A stretch of 7,768 bases of DNA, taken from assembly GCA_947175045.1 (NCBI GenBank), contig CAMWLH010000089.1, positions 1 to 7,768 on the forward strand, read 5' to 3'. The notes below the pieces were generated by a model. The model did no database searches, was not told the origin of the DNA, and saw nothing but the letters and a program-made list of their open reading frames with translations. The translations under genes were made by a program, and so were the position numbers. Source of the DNA: an uncultured Clostridia bacterium (GTDB lineage Bacteria; Bacillota; Clostridia; Oscillospirales; Ruminococcaceae). Position 1 is the first letter of the stretch; the number at the start of each line of letters is the position of its first letter. Positions 1 to 5,368 of this stretch are shown piece after piece.

Positions 1-50
1 GAAATTCTTTTAAATCATTTGCCCCTCGTCAACATTTCTAAAAGCATAAT

Positions 51-87
51 AGCTTGGTAGCTTGGTAGCTTGGTAGCTTGGTAGCTT
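51..87. repeat. Tandem 8-base repeat, four copies plus a partial one
   Basis: The unit AGCTTGGT occurs four times head to tail without a mismatch (51-58, 59-66, 67-74, 75-82), followed by a partial unit AGCTT at 83-87. A diverged relative (AGCTTGAA) lies at 108-115. The array ends about 100 bases before the cheV start codon and just upstream of the likely promoter. Eight is not a multiple of three and the array is not in a gene, so a change in copy number would alter promoter-proximal spacing rather than a reading frame. A role in regulation is inference. Confidence 0.9.
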
Positions 88-98
88 AGATCAACACT

Positions 99-126
99 TT
101 TATATACAGCTTGAATAGCGTATTAT
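99..126 (+). promoter_or_regulatory. Candidate sigma-A-type promoter of cheV
   Basis: TTTATA (99-104, four of six matches to TTGACA) is followed after 16 bases by TATTAT (121-126, five of six matches to TATAAT). Transcription would start near 133, leaving a leader of about 55 bases that contains the inverted repeat at 142-155. The -35 match is weak, and no clear flagellar sigma-28 consensus was found. This is a candidate only. Confidence 0.3.
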
Positions 127-141
127 GTTTTGGAAAAAAAT

Positions 142-155
142 GGGCAATTTTGCCC
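142..155. other. Perfect inverted repeat in the cheV leader
   Basis: GGGCAA, TT, TTGCCC form a perfect 6-base inverted repeat with a two-base centre, 33 bases before the cheV ATG. It could be an operator or a weak hairpin. Read on the minus strand it is followed by A and then seven T, which resembles a short intrinsic terminator stopping antisense transcription out of cheV. On the plus strand no T-run follows. Confidence 0.4.
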
Positions 156-172
156 TCAATAAAAATAATGAA

Positions 173-179
173 AAAGGAG
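173..179 (+). promoter_or_regulatory. Ribosome binding site that fixes the cheV start
   Basis: AAAGGAG lies 8 bases before the ATG at 188. The longer in-frame start at 125 has no comparable Shine-Dalgarno and would add 21 residues unlike a CheV N-terminus. The leader hairpin would also fall inside that extension. Confidence 0.8.
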
Positions 180-187
180 CTTTGACT

Positions 188-1081
188 ATGGAAAACAATA
201 TCCTCCTCGAAAGCGGTACAAACGAGCTTGAGGTGCTTGAATTCATGGTGGGCGCGCAGAGCTTTGGCATAAATATCGCCAAGGTTATCGAGATTATGAA
301 CTATGAACCGATGATTCCCGTACCCGATTCTCCCCCCGAATTTGAGGGCGTATTCACGCCCCGCGACAAGGTTATCTCGGTAATCGATTTACACAAGGTA
401 CTCAACAAGGAAAGCTCTGACTCCGAGCACGATCTACTTATCATATGCCATTTCAACCAGATGGACGTGGGATTCCATGTATCCTCCGTCAAGGGGATAC
501 AGCGTATATCCTGGGAGGATATCGAGAAGCCGCCCCGCATTTCGGGCGACGGCATGAACAATATCGCTACGGGCATCGCCAAATTCAAGGACAGGATCAT
601 TCTTATTCTCGACTTTGAGAAGATAGTTTCCGATATGAATTCCACCGCTGTGCTTGATACTACCGGTATGTCCGCCGCGGGAGCTGACAGAGCGCACAAG
701 CACATTGTGATCGCGGAGGACTCGCCTTTCCTAAACACGCTTATTGTCAATACGCTGCACGACGCGGGCTACGAGAACGTGGTCACATTTGATAACGGCA
801 AGGACGCGTGGGAGTATATTTCCGGCCACAGGGGACTCAGCGGTGATATCCTCGATCAGGTTTCCTGCTTGATAAGCGATATTGAGATGCCCAAGATGGA
901 CGGTCATCACCTCACAAAGCTCATCAAGGATGATCCTGAGCTTAAGAGGATACCCGTTTATCTGTTCTCCTCGCTTATTAACGAGCAGATGAGGAAAAAG
1001 GGCGAGAGCGTGGGCGCTGACGCACAGTTCTCCAAGCCTGAGATAGGAAAGCTTATCTCCCATATCAACGATTACATTTGA
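188..1081 (+). CDS. cheV: Chemotaxis coupling protein CheV (CheW-like domain plus response-regulator receiver)
   Basis: This 297-residue protein has the classic CheV layout: a CheW-like adaptor domain (about residues 12-150) and a receiver domain (about 171-297). The CheW part carries typical stretches such as EFMVGAQSFGINIAKV and the PVPDSPPEFEGVF region near 44-56. In the receiver, the acidic pair is Glu177-Asp178 (IAEDSPF), the phospho-acceptor is Asp231 (SDIEMPKMDG), the switch serine is at 261 and the conserved lysine is Lys283 (FSKPE), so it should be phosphorylatable. In the known family CheV links membrane chemoreceptors to the kinase CheA, and CheA phosphorylates its receiver to tune adaptation. 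The gene stands alone here with its own terminator and no other che or flagellar genes nearby. Its codons are richer in G and C (GCG, ATC, CTC) than those of the right half of the window. Confidence 0.96.
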   Translation: MENNILLESGTNELEVLEFMVGAQSFGINIAKVIEIMNYEPMIPVPDSPPEFEGVFTPRDKVISVIDLHKVLNKESSDSEHDLLIICHFNQMDVGFHVSSVKGIQRISWEDIEKPPRISGDGMNNIATGIAKFKDRIILILDFEKIVSDMNSTAVLDTTGMSAAGADRAHKHIVIAEDSPFLNTLIVNTLHDAGYENVVTFDNGKDAWEYISGHRGLSGDILDQVSCLISDIEMPKMDGHHLTKLIKDDPELKRIPVYLFSSLINEQMRKKGESVGADAQFSKPEIGKLISHINDYI

Positions 1082-1106
1082 TTTTTTTCGGTACGATATT
1101 AAATGA

Positions 1107-1141
1107 CCGCACGGAATGATTTCCGTGCGGATTTATTTATT
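1107..1141 (+). terminator. Intrinsic terminator after cheV, possibly bidirectional
   Basis: CCGCACGGAA (1107-1116), loop TGAT, and TTCCGTGCGG (1121-1130) form a perfect 10-base stem with a 4-base loop. The tail is ATTTATTTATT. It begins 26 bases after the cheV stop. The next gene is convergent and ends at 1179, so the hairpin may serve both strands, although its minus-strand tail (TCATTTAATAT) is less T-rich. Confidence 0.85.
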
Positions 1142-1178
1142 AAAAGCAAGTTTTGTATCATTAATGAGGAAGCCTCTG

Positions 1179-1769
1179 TTATAAATTGTATTTTTTTGCA
1201 GCTTTATGAATAGCGGATACTTTCTTGCCGTCTTTTACAGACTTGTTCAGTAAGGAATTAAGTTCCTGCTTATCTTTACACTGCTTTATAAGCATTGTTA
1301 CCTTGAAAACAAGCTCATTATTGCCCAGAATTTTCCTTAACTCTTTTGTCATTTCATCCTCATTTGACGGGGCTGCGGCAACCTTTGCTTTGGGAATGGG
1401 ATTTTCAGCGATATCGCTTATGACATTCACAGAGATTTTTTTCCTTTTCCAATAATCCGATAAGACCGAAAAACCATTATCCTTAGTTACAATAAAATAT
1501 TTTTCATTTTTATCCAAGACCTGATCCTGACAGATAATATATCCCAAATAAGTAGCCAGCTGAAAATCCAAGGCGTTTTTGGTGCCGACGTCCACTTTTT
1601 GATATGTTATTTTTGCTTTGGTTTCGTTGAGTCTTCTGTGCAGACCGAAAGTCATATGATCGGCTTTGTCACTGTAAAATACACAGATACTGTCACCCTC
1701 TGTCAGTCTGTTGATACCGTTCAGACCACCCTCAAATACATTTTCGTAATCTATAAGATATTGAGCCAT
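1179..1769 (-). CDS. PIN/NYN-like domain protein, putative nuclease
   Basis: This 196-residue protein opens with LIDYENV (Asp7, Glu9), has a central LDFQLATYLG (Asp68) and then VTKDNGF (Asp97). That spacing of acidic residues is what PIN-like/NYN nucleases use to hold catalytic metal, so an RNase-type role is likely by family; substrate and partner are unknown. The fold should end near residue 110. Residues about 138-196 form a lysine-rich, probably helical tail (RKILGNNELVFKV, SVKDGKKVSAIHKAAKKY) that could bind nucleic acid. No signal peptide or membrane segment is seen. The start is supported by AAGGAG (plus-strand CTCCTT at 1778-1783) 8 bases upstream. It lies 36 bases after the preceding gene and is probably the last gene of the minus-strand run. 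No antitoxin partner is recognised, so calling it a VapC-type toxin is not supported. Confidence 0.75.
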   Translation of the reverse strand: MAQYLIDYENVFEGGLNGINRLTEGDSICVFYSDKADHMTFGLHRRLNETKAKITYQKVDVGTKNALDFQLATYLGYIICQDQVLDKNEKYFIVTKDNGFSVLSDYWKRKKISVNVISDIAENPIPKAKVAAAPSNEDEMTKELRKILGNNELVFKVTMLIKQCKDKQELNSLLNKSVKDGKKVSAIHKAAKKYNL

Positions 1770-1805
1770 ATGTATTTCTCCTTGTTTTAATCAGATTGAA
1801 CACTG

Positions 1806-2381
1806 CTATATTAAATTCAGTTCAACAATAAGCTCTTCCGTATCCGCTCCAATAATATTTTTGACATACGTTTTTCTCTCCAATAAACATTTTTCCGGCT
1901 CAAAATAATTGTAAGGAAAGAGTTCCGTATGAAACGGTCCACTATCAAAATCCAAATCGGAGCGGCTCTGCCTTATTTTCAGAAGCTCCTTTAATAAAGC
2001 AGTGTCACTGTTTTCCGCTGTGATGTATTCTTTGTATCTGTCCATAATGTAGTGCGGGCGGTTTTCGGCGCAGAGCCGCAGGGCTTCACTTCCCCATTCC
2101 ATGGCTCGTTCCGCTCCTTTATTATCTCCAAGAGCCAGAGCCGTAAAGCGTTGATTTAAAAGCTCAACACAGGTGGATATCCTCACTTTTACGTTCCATG
2201 CGGGCAGAGTATGGCTGTCACGTTCAAATTTAAGCTTCTCCCATTGGAGAAGATACGCTTCGTATATGTTCAATCTGCCGCTATTAAGCCCGTCGGATAT
2301 GTAAAAGGACAGTTCTGCTGCCCTGACAGCGGGATTATCCGTGCCTCTGAGACTTCGGATAAGCTCAAGGGTATTATTCAT
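1806..2381 (-). CDS. Unrecognised, probably all-helical protein
   Basis: I do not recognise this 191-residue protein. From Met1 (MNNTLELIRSL) it reads as amphipathic helices with a repeat-like middle (AELSFYISDGL, AYLLQWEKL, ELLNQRFTALALGDNKGAERAMEWGSEAL), suggesting a TPR-like helical fold. It ends in a less regular part rich in Phe, Tyr and Pro (GPFHTELFPYNYFEPEK) and an acidic C-terminus. No signal peptide, membrane helix or catalytic motif is seen. The frame is open for 21 more codons upstream, but those lie in the preceding gene. The ATG at 2379-2381 has GGAGG 9 bases before it and overlaps the upstream gene's stop by 8 bases, which indicates coupled translation and probably a shared process. 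An immunity-protein role, as in some neighbouring-pair loci, is possible but unsupported. Confidence 0.7.
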   Translation of the reverse strand: MNNTLELIRSLRGTDNPAVRAAELSFYISDGLNSGRLNIYEAYLLQWEKLKFERDSHTLPAWNVKVRISTCVELLNQRFTALALGDNKGAERAMEWGSEALRLCAENRPHYIMDRYKEYITAENSDTALLKELLKIRQSRSDLDFDSGPFHTELFPYNYFEPEKCLLERKTYVKNIIGADTEELIVELNLI

Positions 2382-2781
2382 TTTCCTTTTCCTCCATAAG
2401 AAAATCGCAGTGCTCGATTTCCTCGCTGCGCACTTCGATGTCACTTAGCCTTTTAAGAATATATTTCTTCCAATTGGCGGGCGATGTACAATATGAAAAA
2501 TACAGGTGATTGCAGGGCGTAAGAATTTCAGATATTTTCCGCCCCGATATATCGGGAAACACCCTCTCGGTTTTAGTGAAATAAGAGAATACACAGTTAT
2601 TTCCGCTTGTCAACACCCATACGACGTTGTTCCCTTGAATGCTTGGGAAAAATCCGACAGACTTCAATTTCTCAAATAAAGCCGCGAGATCGGAATCATC
2701 ACTCACTGTACACTCGACCTTATGACTTTCCATATCATCGCCCATACATACGCTGGTTCTGTCCACTGTAAAGCTTATCAT
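2374..2781 (-). CDS. Unrecognised small protein, translationally coupled to the next gene
   Basis: This 135-residue protein starts MISFTVDRTSVCMGDDMESH and continues with alternating strands and helices (DLAALFEKLKSVGFFPSIQG, NNVVWVLTSGNNCVFSYF), suggesting a compact alpha/beta cytoplasmic domain. It ends with charged helices (WKKYILKRLSD, EEIEHCDFLMEEKENE). I cannot assign a family. The frame is open to an upstream start at 2889, but that stretch (FWGLQTPAKEK and so on) looks unrelated. The chosen ATG has AAAGGAG (plus-strand CTCCTTT at 2793-2799) 11 bases upstream, a slightly long spacing. The last codons contain the GGAGG that drives the downstream gene, and the two genes overlap by 8 bases (ATGAATAA). 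The pair is likely made in fixed proportion. Confidence 0.65.
   Translation of the reverse strand: MISFTVDRTSVCMGDDMESHKVECTVSDDSDLAALFEKLKSVGFFPSIQGNNVVWVLTSGNNCVFSYFTKTERVFPDISGRKISEILTPCNHLYFSYCTSPANWKKYILKRLSDIEVRSEEIEHCDFLMEEKENE
2391..2395 (-). promoter_or_regulatory. Ribosome binding site embedded in the upstream gene's last codons
   Basis: GGAGG (plus-strand CCTCC) lies inside the codons for the final Met-Glu-Glu of the 135-residue protein, 9 bases before the ATG at 2379-2381. It fixes the start of the 191-residue protein and shows that the two coding regions are coupled. Confidence 0.75.
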
Positions 2782-2842
2782 AACAAACTTATCTCCTTTA
2801 CCCTCACGGCAGAACGCCGAATGCCAGTCACTGTTTTTTTCT

Positions 2843-3025
2843 TTAGCGGGTGTTTGCAAACCCCAAAATGCTTGGATTGCGGCAAACACACCATAAAGTA
2901 CGGCATTTATGCTTTCGCGCCTGTTTTATATCTTTTTCGATAAATTTCAATCTCAATTCACCAAAAAGCGCTGCGCATTCCTCAAGGAATCTGCTTTCAA
3001 TCAAAGCCAGATTGCTAAATTCCAC
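2843..3025 (-). CDS. Doubtful 60-residue ORF with GTG start
   Basis: A GTG at 3023-3025, five bases after AAGGA and 28 bases after the acetyltransferase stop, opens a 60-codon frame (EFSNLALIESRFLEECAALF, then a basic stretch with three Cys, then FANTR and stop). The first 35 residues look like a plausible amphipathic helix; the rest has no clear character. A second frame is open over much of the same DNA and runs into the 135-residue gene from upstream (INAVLYGVFAAIQAFWG). One of the two may be a gene remnant, or the stretch 2782-3025 may be non-coding. No family is recognised. Confidence 0.25.
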   Translation of the reverse strand: MEFSNLALIESRFLEECAALFGELRLKFIEKDIKQARKHKCRTLWCVCRNPSILGFANTR

Positions 3026-3053
3026 AATTTTCCTTAGCTTGATTTTGCTGGAT

Positions 3054-3587
3054 TTAAGGTATCATCGGTATATCCAATTCTCCCTCATACTCCATTGACC
3101 GCATTTTGCAGCTGCCGTCCAGCTTTTGACATTCTCCGTATCCGACAAAGTGAAGACCGCACTTTTTCATTACGTTTCCCGAAGCCAAATTCGGCTCGAA
3201 ATGGCTTGAAAAGAATTTATCCGCGCCGAAATTTGTCTGAGCAAAGTTTATCATTGCTTTTACGGCTTCGGTCGCGTAGCCGTTTCCCCAACAGTCATAC
3301 CGCAGATTGTAGCCGAATCCCCAGCGACCGTTTTTTCGGTTTGGTCCGATATCGCCGCTTCCTATCAGCTTTCCGTCGGATAAGCGTTCAAAGCCGAAGT
3401 TATAGGTGCTGTCGTTCTGCTCAACATTGATCAGCCAATTGACAACCTGCTCAATGCTTGTATATGTGGTATAGACCATGTATCGCGAAACCCGCTCGTC
3501 GCTCAGCCATTCAAACGCCGCGGGAGCGTCCGCAGCGTTAAGGGGGCGCAGTAACAGGCGCTCCGTTTTTATTGTGAAATTGTGCAA
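3054..3587 (-). CDS. GNAT N-acetyltransferase, RimJ/RimL type
   Basis: This 177-residue protein starts with the family hallmark TERLLLRPLNAADAPAAFEWL (residues 8-28). It has the acetyl-CoA-binding motif A at about 96-112 (RYDCWGNGYATEAVKAM, pyrophosphate loop around WGNGYA) and motif B near 133-145 (NLASGNVMKKCGL). Family knowledge says such enzymes move an acetyl group from acetyl-CoA to an amine, often a protein N-terminus or a small molecule; the substrate here cannot be told. Length is normal for the family. The start codon is TTG (CAA at 3585-3587) with AGGAGG five bases upstream; no ATG near it fits better. It lies 16 bases after the HIT-GNAT gene, so the two acetyltransferase-domain genes are very likely co-transcribed. 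Confidence 0.92.
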   Translation of the reverse strand: MHNFTIKTERLLLRPLNAADAPAAFEWLSDERVSRYMVYTTYTSIEQVVNWLINVEQNDSTYNFGFERLSDGKLIGSGDIGPNRKNGRWGFGYNLRYDCWGNGYATEAVKAMINFAQTNFGADKFFSSHFEPNLASGNVMKKCGLHFVGYGECQKLDGSCKMRSMEYEGELDIPMIP

Positions 3588-3592
3588 TTTAT

Positions 3593-3598
3593 CCTCCT
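3593..3598 (-). promoter_or_regulatory. Ribosome binding site supporting the TTG start
   Basis: A full AGGAGG (plus-strand CCTCCT) is placed five bases before the TTG at 3585-3587. It is the main reason for accepting the non-ATG start of the acetyltransferase. Confidence 0.8.
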
Positions 3599-3603
3599 CA
3601 ATG

Positions 3604-4473
3604 TCATAGTTTCTTTTTAAACATAATTATCTTATCCGTTCTGTATTCCTCAACAAAGCCGTTCTTCAAAAACAGAGATGCCGCGGGGTTATCAGCCGCG
3701 ATATCATCATACAAAATATCTATCCCGTTAGCCTTTGCCAGACGGCAAAGGAGCTTCAATCCCCTATCTCCCAGACCTCTGCCCCTGTATTCCGCCTTAA
3801 TGATTATATTGGCGATATACTTTTGAATTTCATCGTCAAAATGGTATGCTATCTCACCGATAAATCCCACTTTATTATCTTTAAGATACCTGTAAAAGCG
3901 CTTGTTCTCGTGGTTTACTATCCAACGGTCGTACCAGCCCTGCCATGCTTCTTCGGGAAACGCGATGGTACCTCCGTAGGCGTTATTGTATGACATGGTT
4001 TGCTTGTCGGACAAAAGACTCTGCCTAAACCACAAATCCTTTAATCCGGGAATAACGCACGATATATCCGCGTCCATGACTATTTTATTATAAATTTCCT
4101 CAATGCCGCTTTCCGCGCCGTTAAACACAGGCCATGCGTCAATTCCGTCGTTTCTCTTCCGCGGAATAATATGAATATGAAAATGTGGAACCGATTGCCC
4201 CGCACTTTCATCGCTTGCGTTAAGCAAATTCACTCCGTCATATCCGCAGTTTTCCGTCAGATGATTGGAAATCCTTTTAACGGTATCCATTACATTACCC
4301 AGCGTAACGCTATCGCAGTCGAGAATATTTTTATAATGCCGTTTCGGAACTACCAGAATATGTCCGTCAACGTCTTTTGCGATATCCATAAAAGCGATTG
4401 TGTCTGCATCTTCATATACTTTCATGCTCGGAAGCTGACCTATGATAATTTTACAGAATATACAATCTTTCAT
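3604..4473 (-). CDS. HIT-family hydrolase fused to a GNAT acetyltransferase domain
   Basis: This 289-residue protein has two domains. Residues 1-about 115 form an Hint/Hit-type HIT domain: CIFCKI at 4-9 with the two zinc-type cysteines Cys4 and Cys7, HILVVPKRHYKN at 38-49, and the histidine triad His97-Phe-His99-Ile-His101 (QSVPHFHIHIIPR). HIT proteins hydrolyse nucleoside phosphoramidates, dinucleotides or acyl-adenylates. Residues about 140-289 form a GNAT domain with motif A AEYRGRGLGDRGLKLL (227-242) and motif B DNPAASLFLKNGF (261-273). Both active-site regions look intact and the frame is continuous, so this is a genuine fusion rather than a shift error. The two activities may act on the same small adenylated or aminated substrate, but that is inference. 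AAAGGAGG lies 12 bases before the ATG. It is the first intact gene of the minus-strand run and sits 16 bases before the second acetyltransferase gene. Confidence 0.92.
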   Translation of the reverse strand: MKDCIFCKIIIGQLPSMKVYEDADTIAFMDIAKDVDGHILVVPKRHYKNILDCDSVTLGNVMDTVKRISNHLTENCGYDGVNLLNASDESAGQSVPHFHIHIIPRKRNDGIDAWPVFNGAESGIEEIYNKIVMDADISCVIPGLKDLWFRQSLLSDKQTMSYNNAYGGTIAFPEEAWQGWYDRWIVNHENKRFYRYLKDNKVGFIGEIAYHFDDEIQKYIANIIIKAEYRGRGLGDRGLKLLCRLAKANGIDILYDDIAADNPAASLFLKNGFVEEYRTDKIIMFKKKL

Positions 4474-4511
4474 CGGTTAACTGTACCTCCTTTAAAACGT
4501 GATAATGTTCA

Positions 4512-4523
4512 TCAGCATGCTGA
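4512..4523. promoter_or_regulatory. 12-base perfect palindrome upstream of the HIT-GNAT gene
   Basis: TCAGCATGCTGA is a perfect palindrome lying 38 bases before the HIT-GNAT start and just after the stop of the winged-helix remnant. It has no loop and no T-run, so an operator is a better guess than a terminator. Palindromes of this length also arise by chance. Confidence 0.25.
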
Positions 4524-4528
4524 AATAA

Positions 4529-4763
4529 TTAACGAATCCCCCAATTGCCTTTTCCTAACCCAAATACAAAATAAAACAAATCCTCATTACCCTTGAAATT
4601 CATGGAATCTGATGAATGATCTTCAATGTTTTTTCTGATGCCAGCTTTACGACCGGGGGTCAAAATTTCACCGCTCAGTCGTTCAAATTCTTTATATATT
4701 TCTGAGTAAGTTCCTTTTCCGCTCAGATTTGTAATTGCTCTAACTATTAATTCTAAGTGTCAT
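4529..4763 (-). pseudogene. Remnant of a restriction/HNH-type protein: C-terminal winged-helix-like end
   Basis: A 76-codon frame without a start codon runs from 4759 to a TAA at 4529-4531. It reads NLSGKGTYSEIYKEFERLSG, then TPGRKAGIRKNIEDHSSDS, then FKGNEDLFY and GLGKGNWGIR at the very end. The pattern IRxxIExHSSDS...F.G..DLFY...G.GxWGxR is familiar to me as the C-terminal small winged-helix-like domain of many restriction or HNH-endonuclease-type proteins. An ATG at 4761-4763, 7 bases after AAGGAA, sits at the expected start but in another frame that stops after seven codons; removing one base just after ATG ACA would join it to the open frame. The catalytic part of such a protein is absent, so this is an internally deleted and frameshifted remnant, or less likely a short stand-alone gene. 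It lies between the TIR module and the HIT-GNAT run. Confidence 0.6.
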
Positions 4764-4764
4764 T

Positions 4765-4860
4765 TTAATTTTCCTTTCTTGACATCTTGACTACGCATTC
4801 CACATGGAACGAGAGGATAGCAAGTCTGTCATCGCTCTTTGGTAATTTAAGGAAATATTT
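4765..4860 (-). pseudogene. Possible C-terminal tail of a lost gene
   Basis: A 31-codon open frame (starting KYFLKLPKSDD, then AILSFHVECVVKM, ending SRKEN and TAA at 4765-4767) follows a TAG at 4861-4863. Its last codons hold the AAGGAA that precedes the ATG at 4761-4763, with a stop-to-start spacing of one base. That is what an operon junction looks like, so it may be the end of the gene that once preceded the winged-helix gene. No family is recognised and there is no usable start. The remaining bases 4864-4933 show nothing I can assign. Confidence 0.3.
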
Positions 4861-4933
4861 CTATGCCCGTTTTGGTCTTTTATCTGTTTGCGGGAATATA
4901 TTAAATAACATAAGATATGAATGTTTATGGTAC

Positions 4934-5368
4934 TTATAATAGTTTACTTGCATCTACTACTATACCTGCAGATTTCATTTCCCTCAAAATTTCAGTTTTC
5001 CACGCACCAGCTGAATCCATCGATTTGTAAACAACTCCTGCAATATCTCCCGGTGTCTGTACACCTTGTTTTACTAGCGCACAGACACGCTTTCTGCCTA
5101 ATTTTCCAATAAGATACCCATGCTCAAATACAACACTTTGTCTAGCCCTTGGAGTTCCTCTTTTTTCATTTTTTTCACGGCCAATATCACACGGTGTGTA
5201 TAACACAATAGCAAATATTACATCAGCATACTGTTCAATCTTTTCAATAATAGTCCTCCCACCATCAGCTTGCTCATGAAGAATAACTGCTACAAAACCG
5301 CATTGTTCTAAAAAACGTGCGACTGTTTGCTTTGCTCCTTCGTCATGTCCATGAACAATAAAGACCCT
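4934..5368 (-). repeat. Duplicated TIR-coding segment, partner at 6675-7109
   Basis: The last 144 codons of the metallophosphoesterase-TIR gene match the last 144 codons of the gene at 6675-7640 without a gap. By hand count 119 of 144 residues are the same, and both end VDASKLL. The DNA is clearly related but has many silent changes, so the duplication or separate recruitment is not recent. The upstream parts of the two genes are unrelated. Confidence 0.85.

Noticed and set aside
125..187. Longer CheV start at 125 adding 21 residues
   Set aside because: There is no Shine-Dalgarno before it, the extension is lysine/asparagine-rich and unlike CheV, and it would cover the leader inverted repeat and the good ribosome binding site for the ATG at 188.
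301..1063. Minus-strand frames of 149, 89 and 110 codons inside cheV
   Set aside because: They are antisense shadows of a clearly conserved gene, with no ribosome binding sites or family features.
2782..2889. N-terminal extension of the 135-residue protein to the start at 2889
   Set aside because: The better ribosome binding site and a natural protein start are at 2781; the extension (LQTPAKEKNSDWHSAF) does not continue the domain and has no Shine-Dalgarno at its head.
4171..4596. Plus-strand 141-codon frame opposite the HIT-GNAT gene
   Set aside because: It is antisense to the HIT domain and the winged-helix remnant, both supported by motifs; its own translation has no recognisable character.
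4798..4809. Small inverted repeat TTCCA-CA-TGGAA as an operator
   Set aside because: It has five-base arms only and lies inside the probable remnant reading frame; this is expected by chance.
4864..4933. Hairpin terminator after the metallophosphoesterase-TIR gene
   Set aside because: Only a four-base CCCG/CGGG pairing with a loop of about 20 bases and no T-run could be found, so no terminator is claimed.
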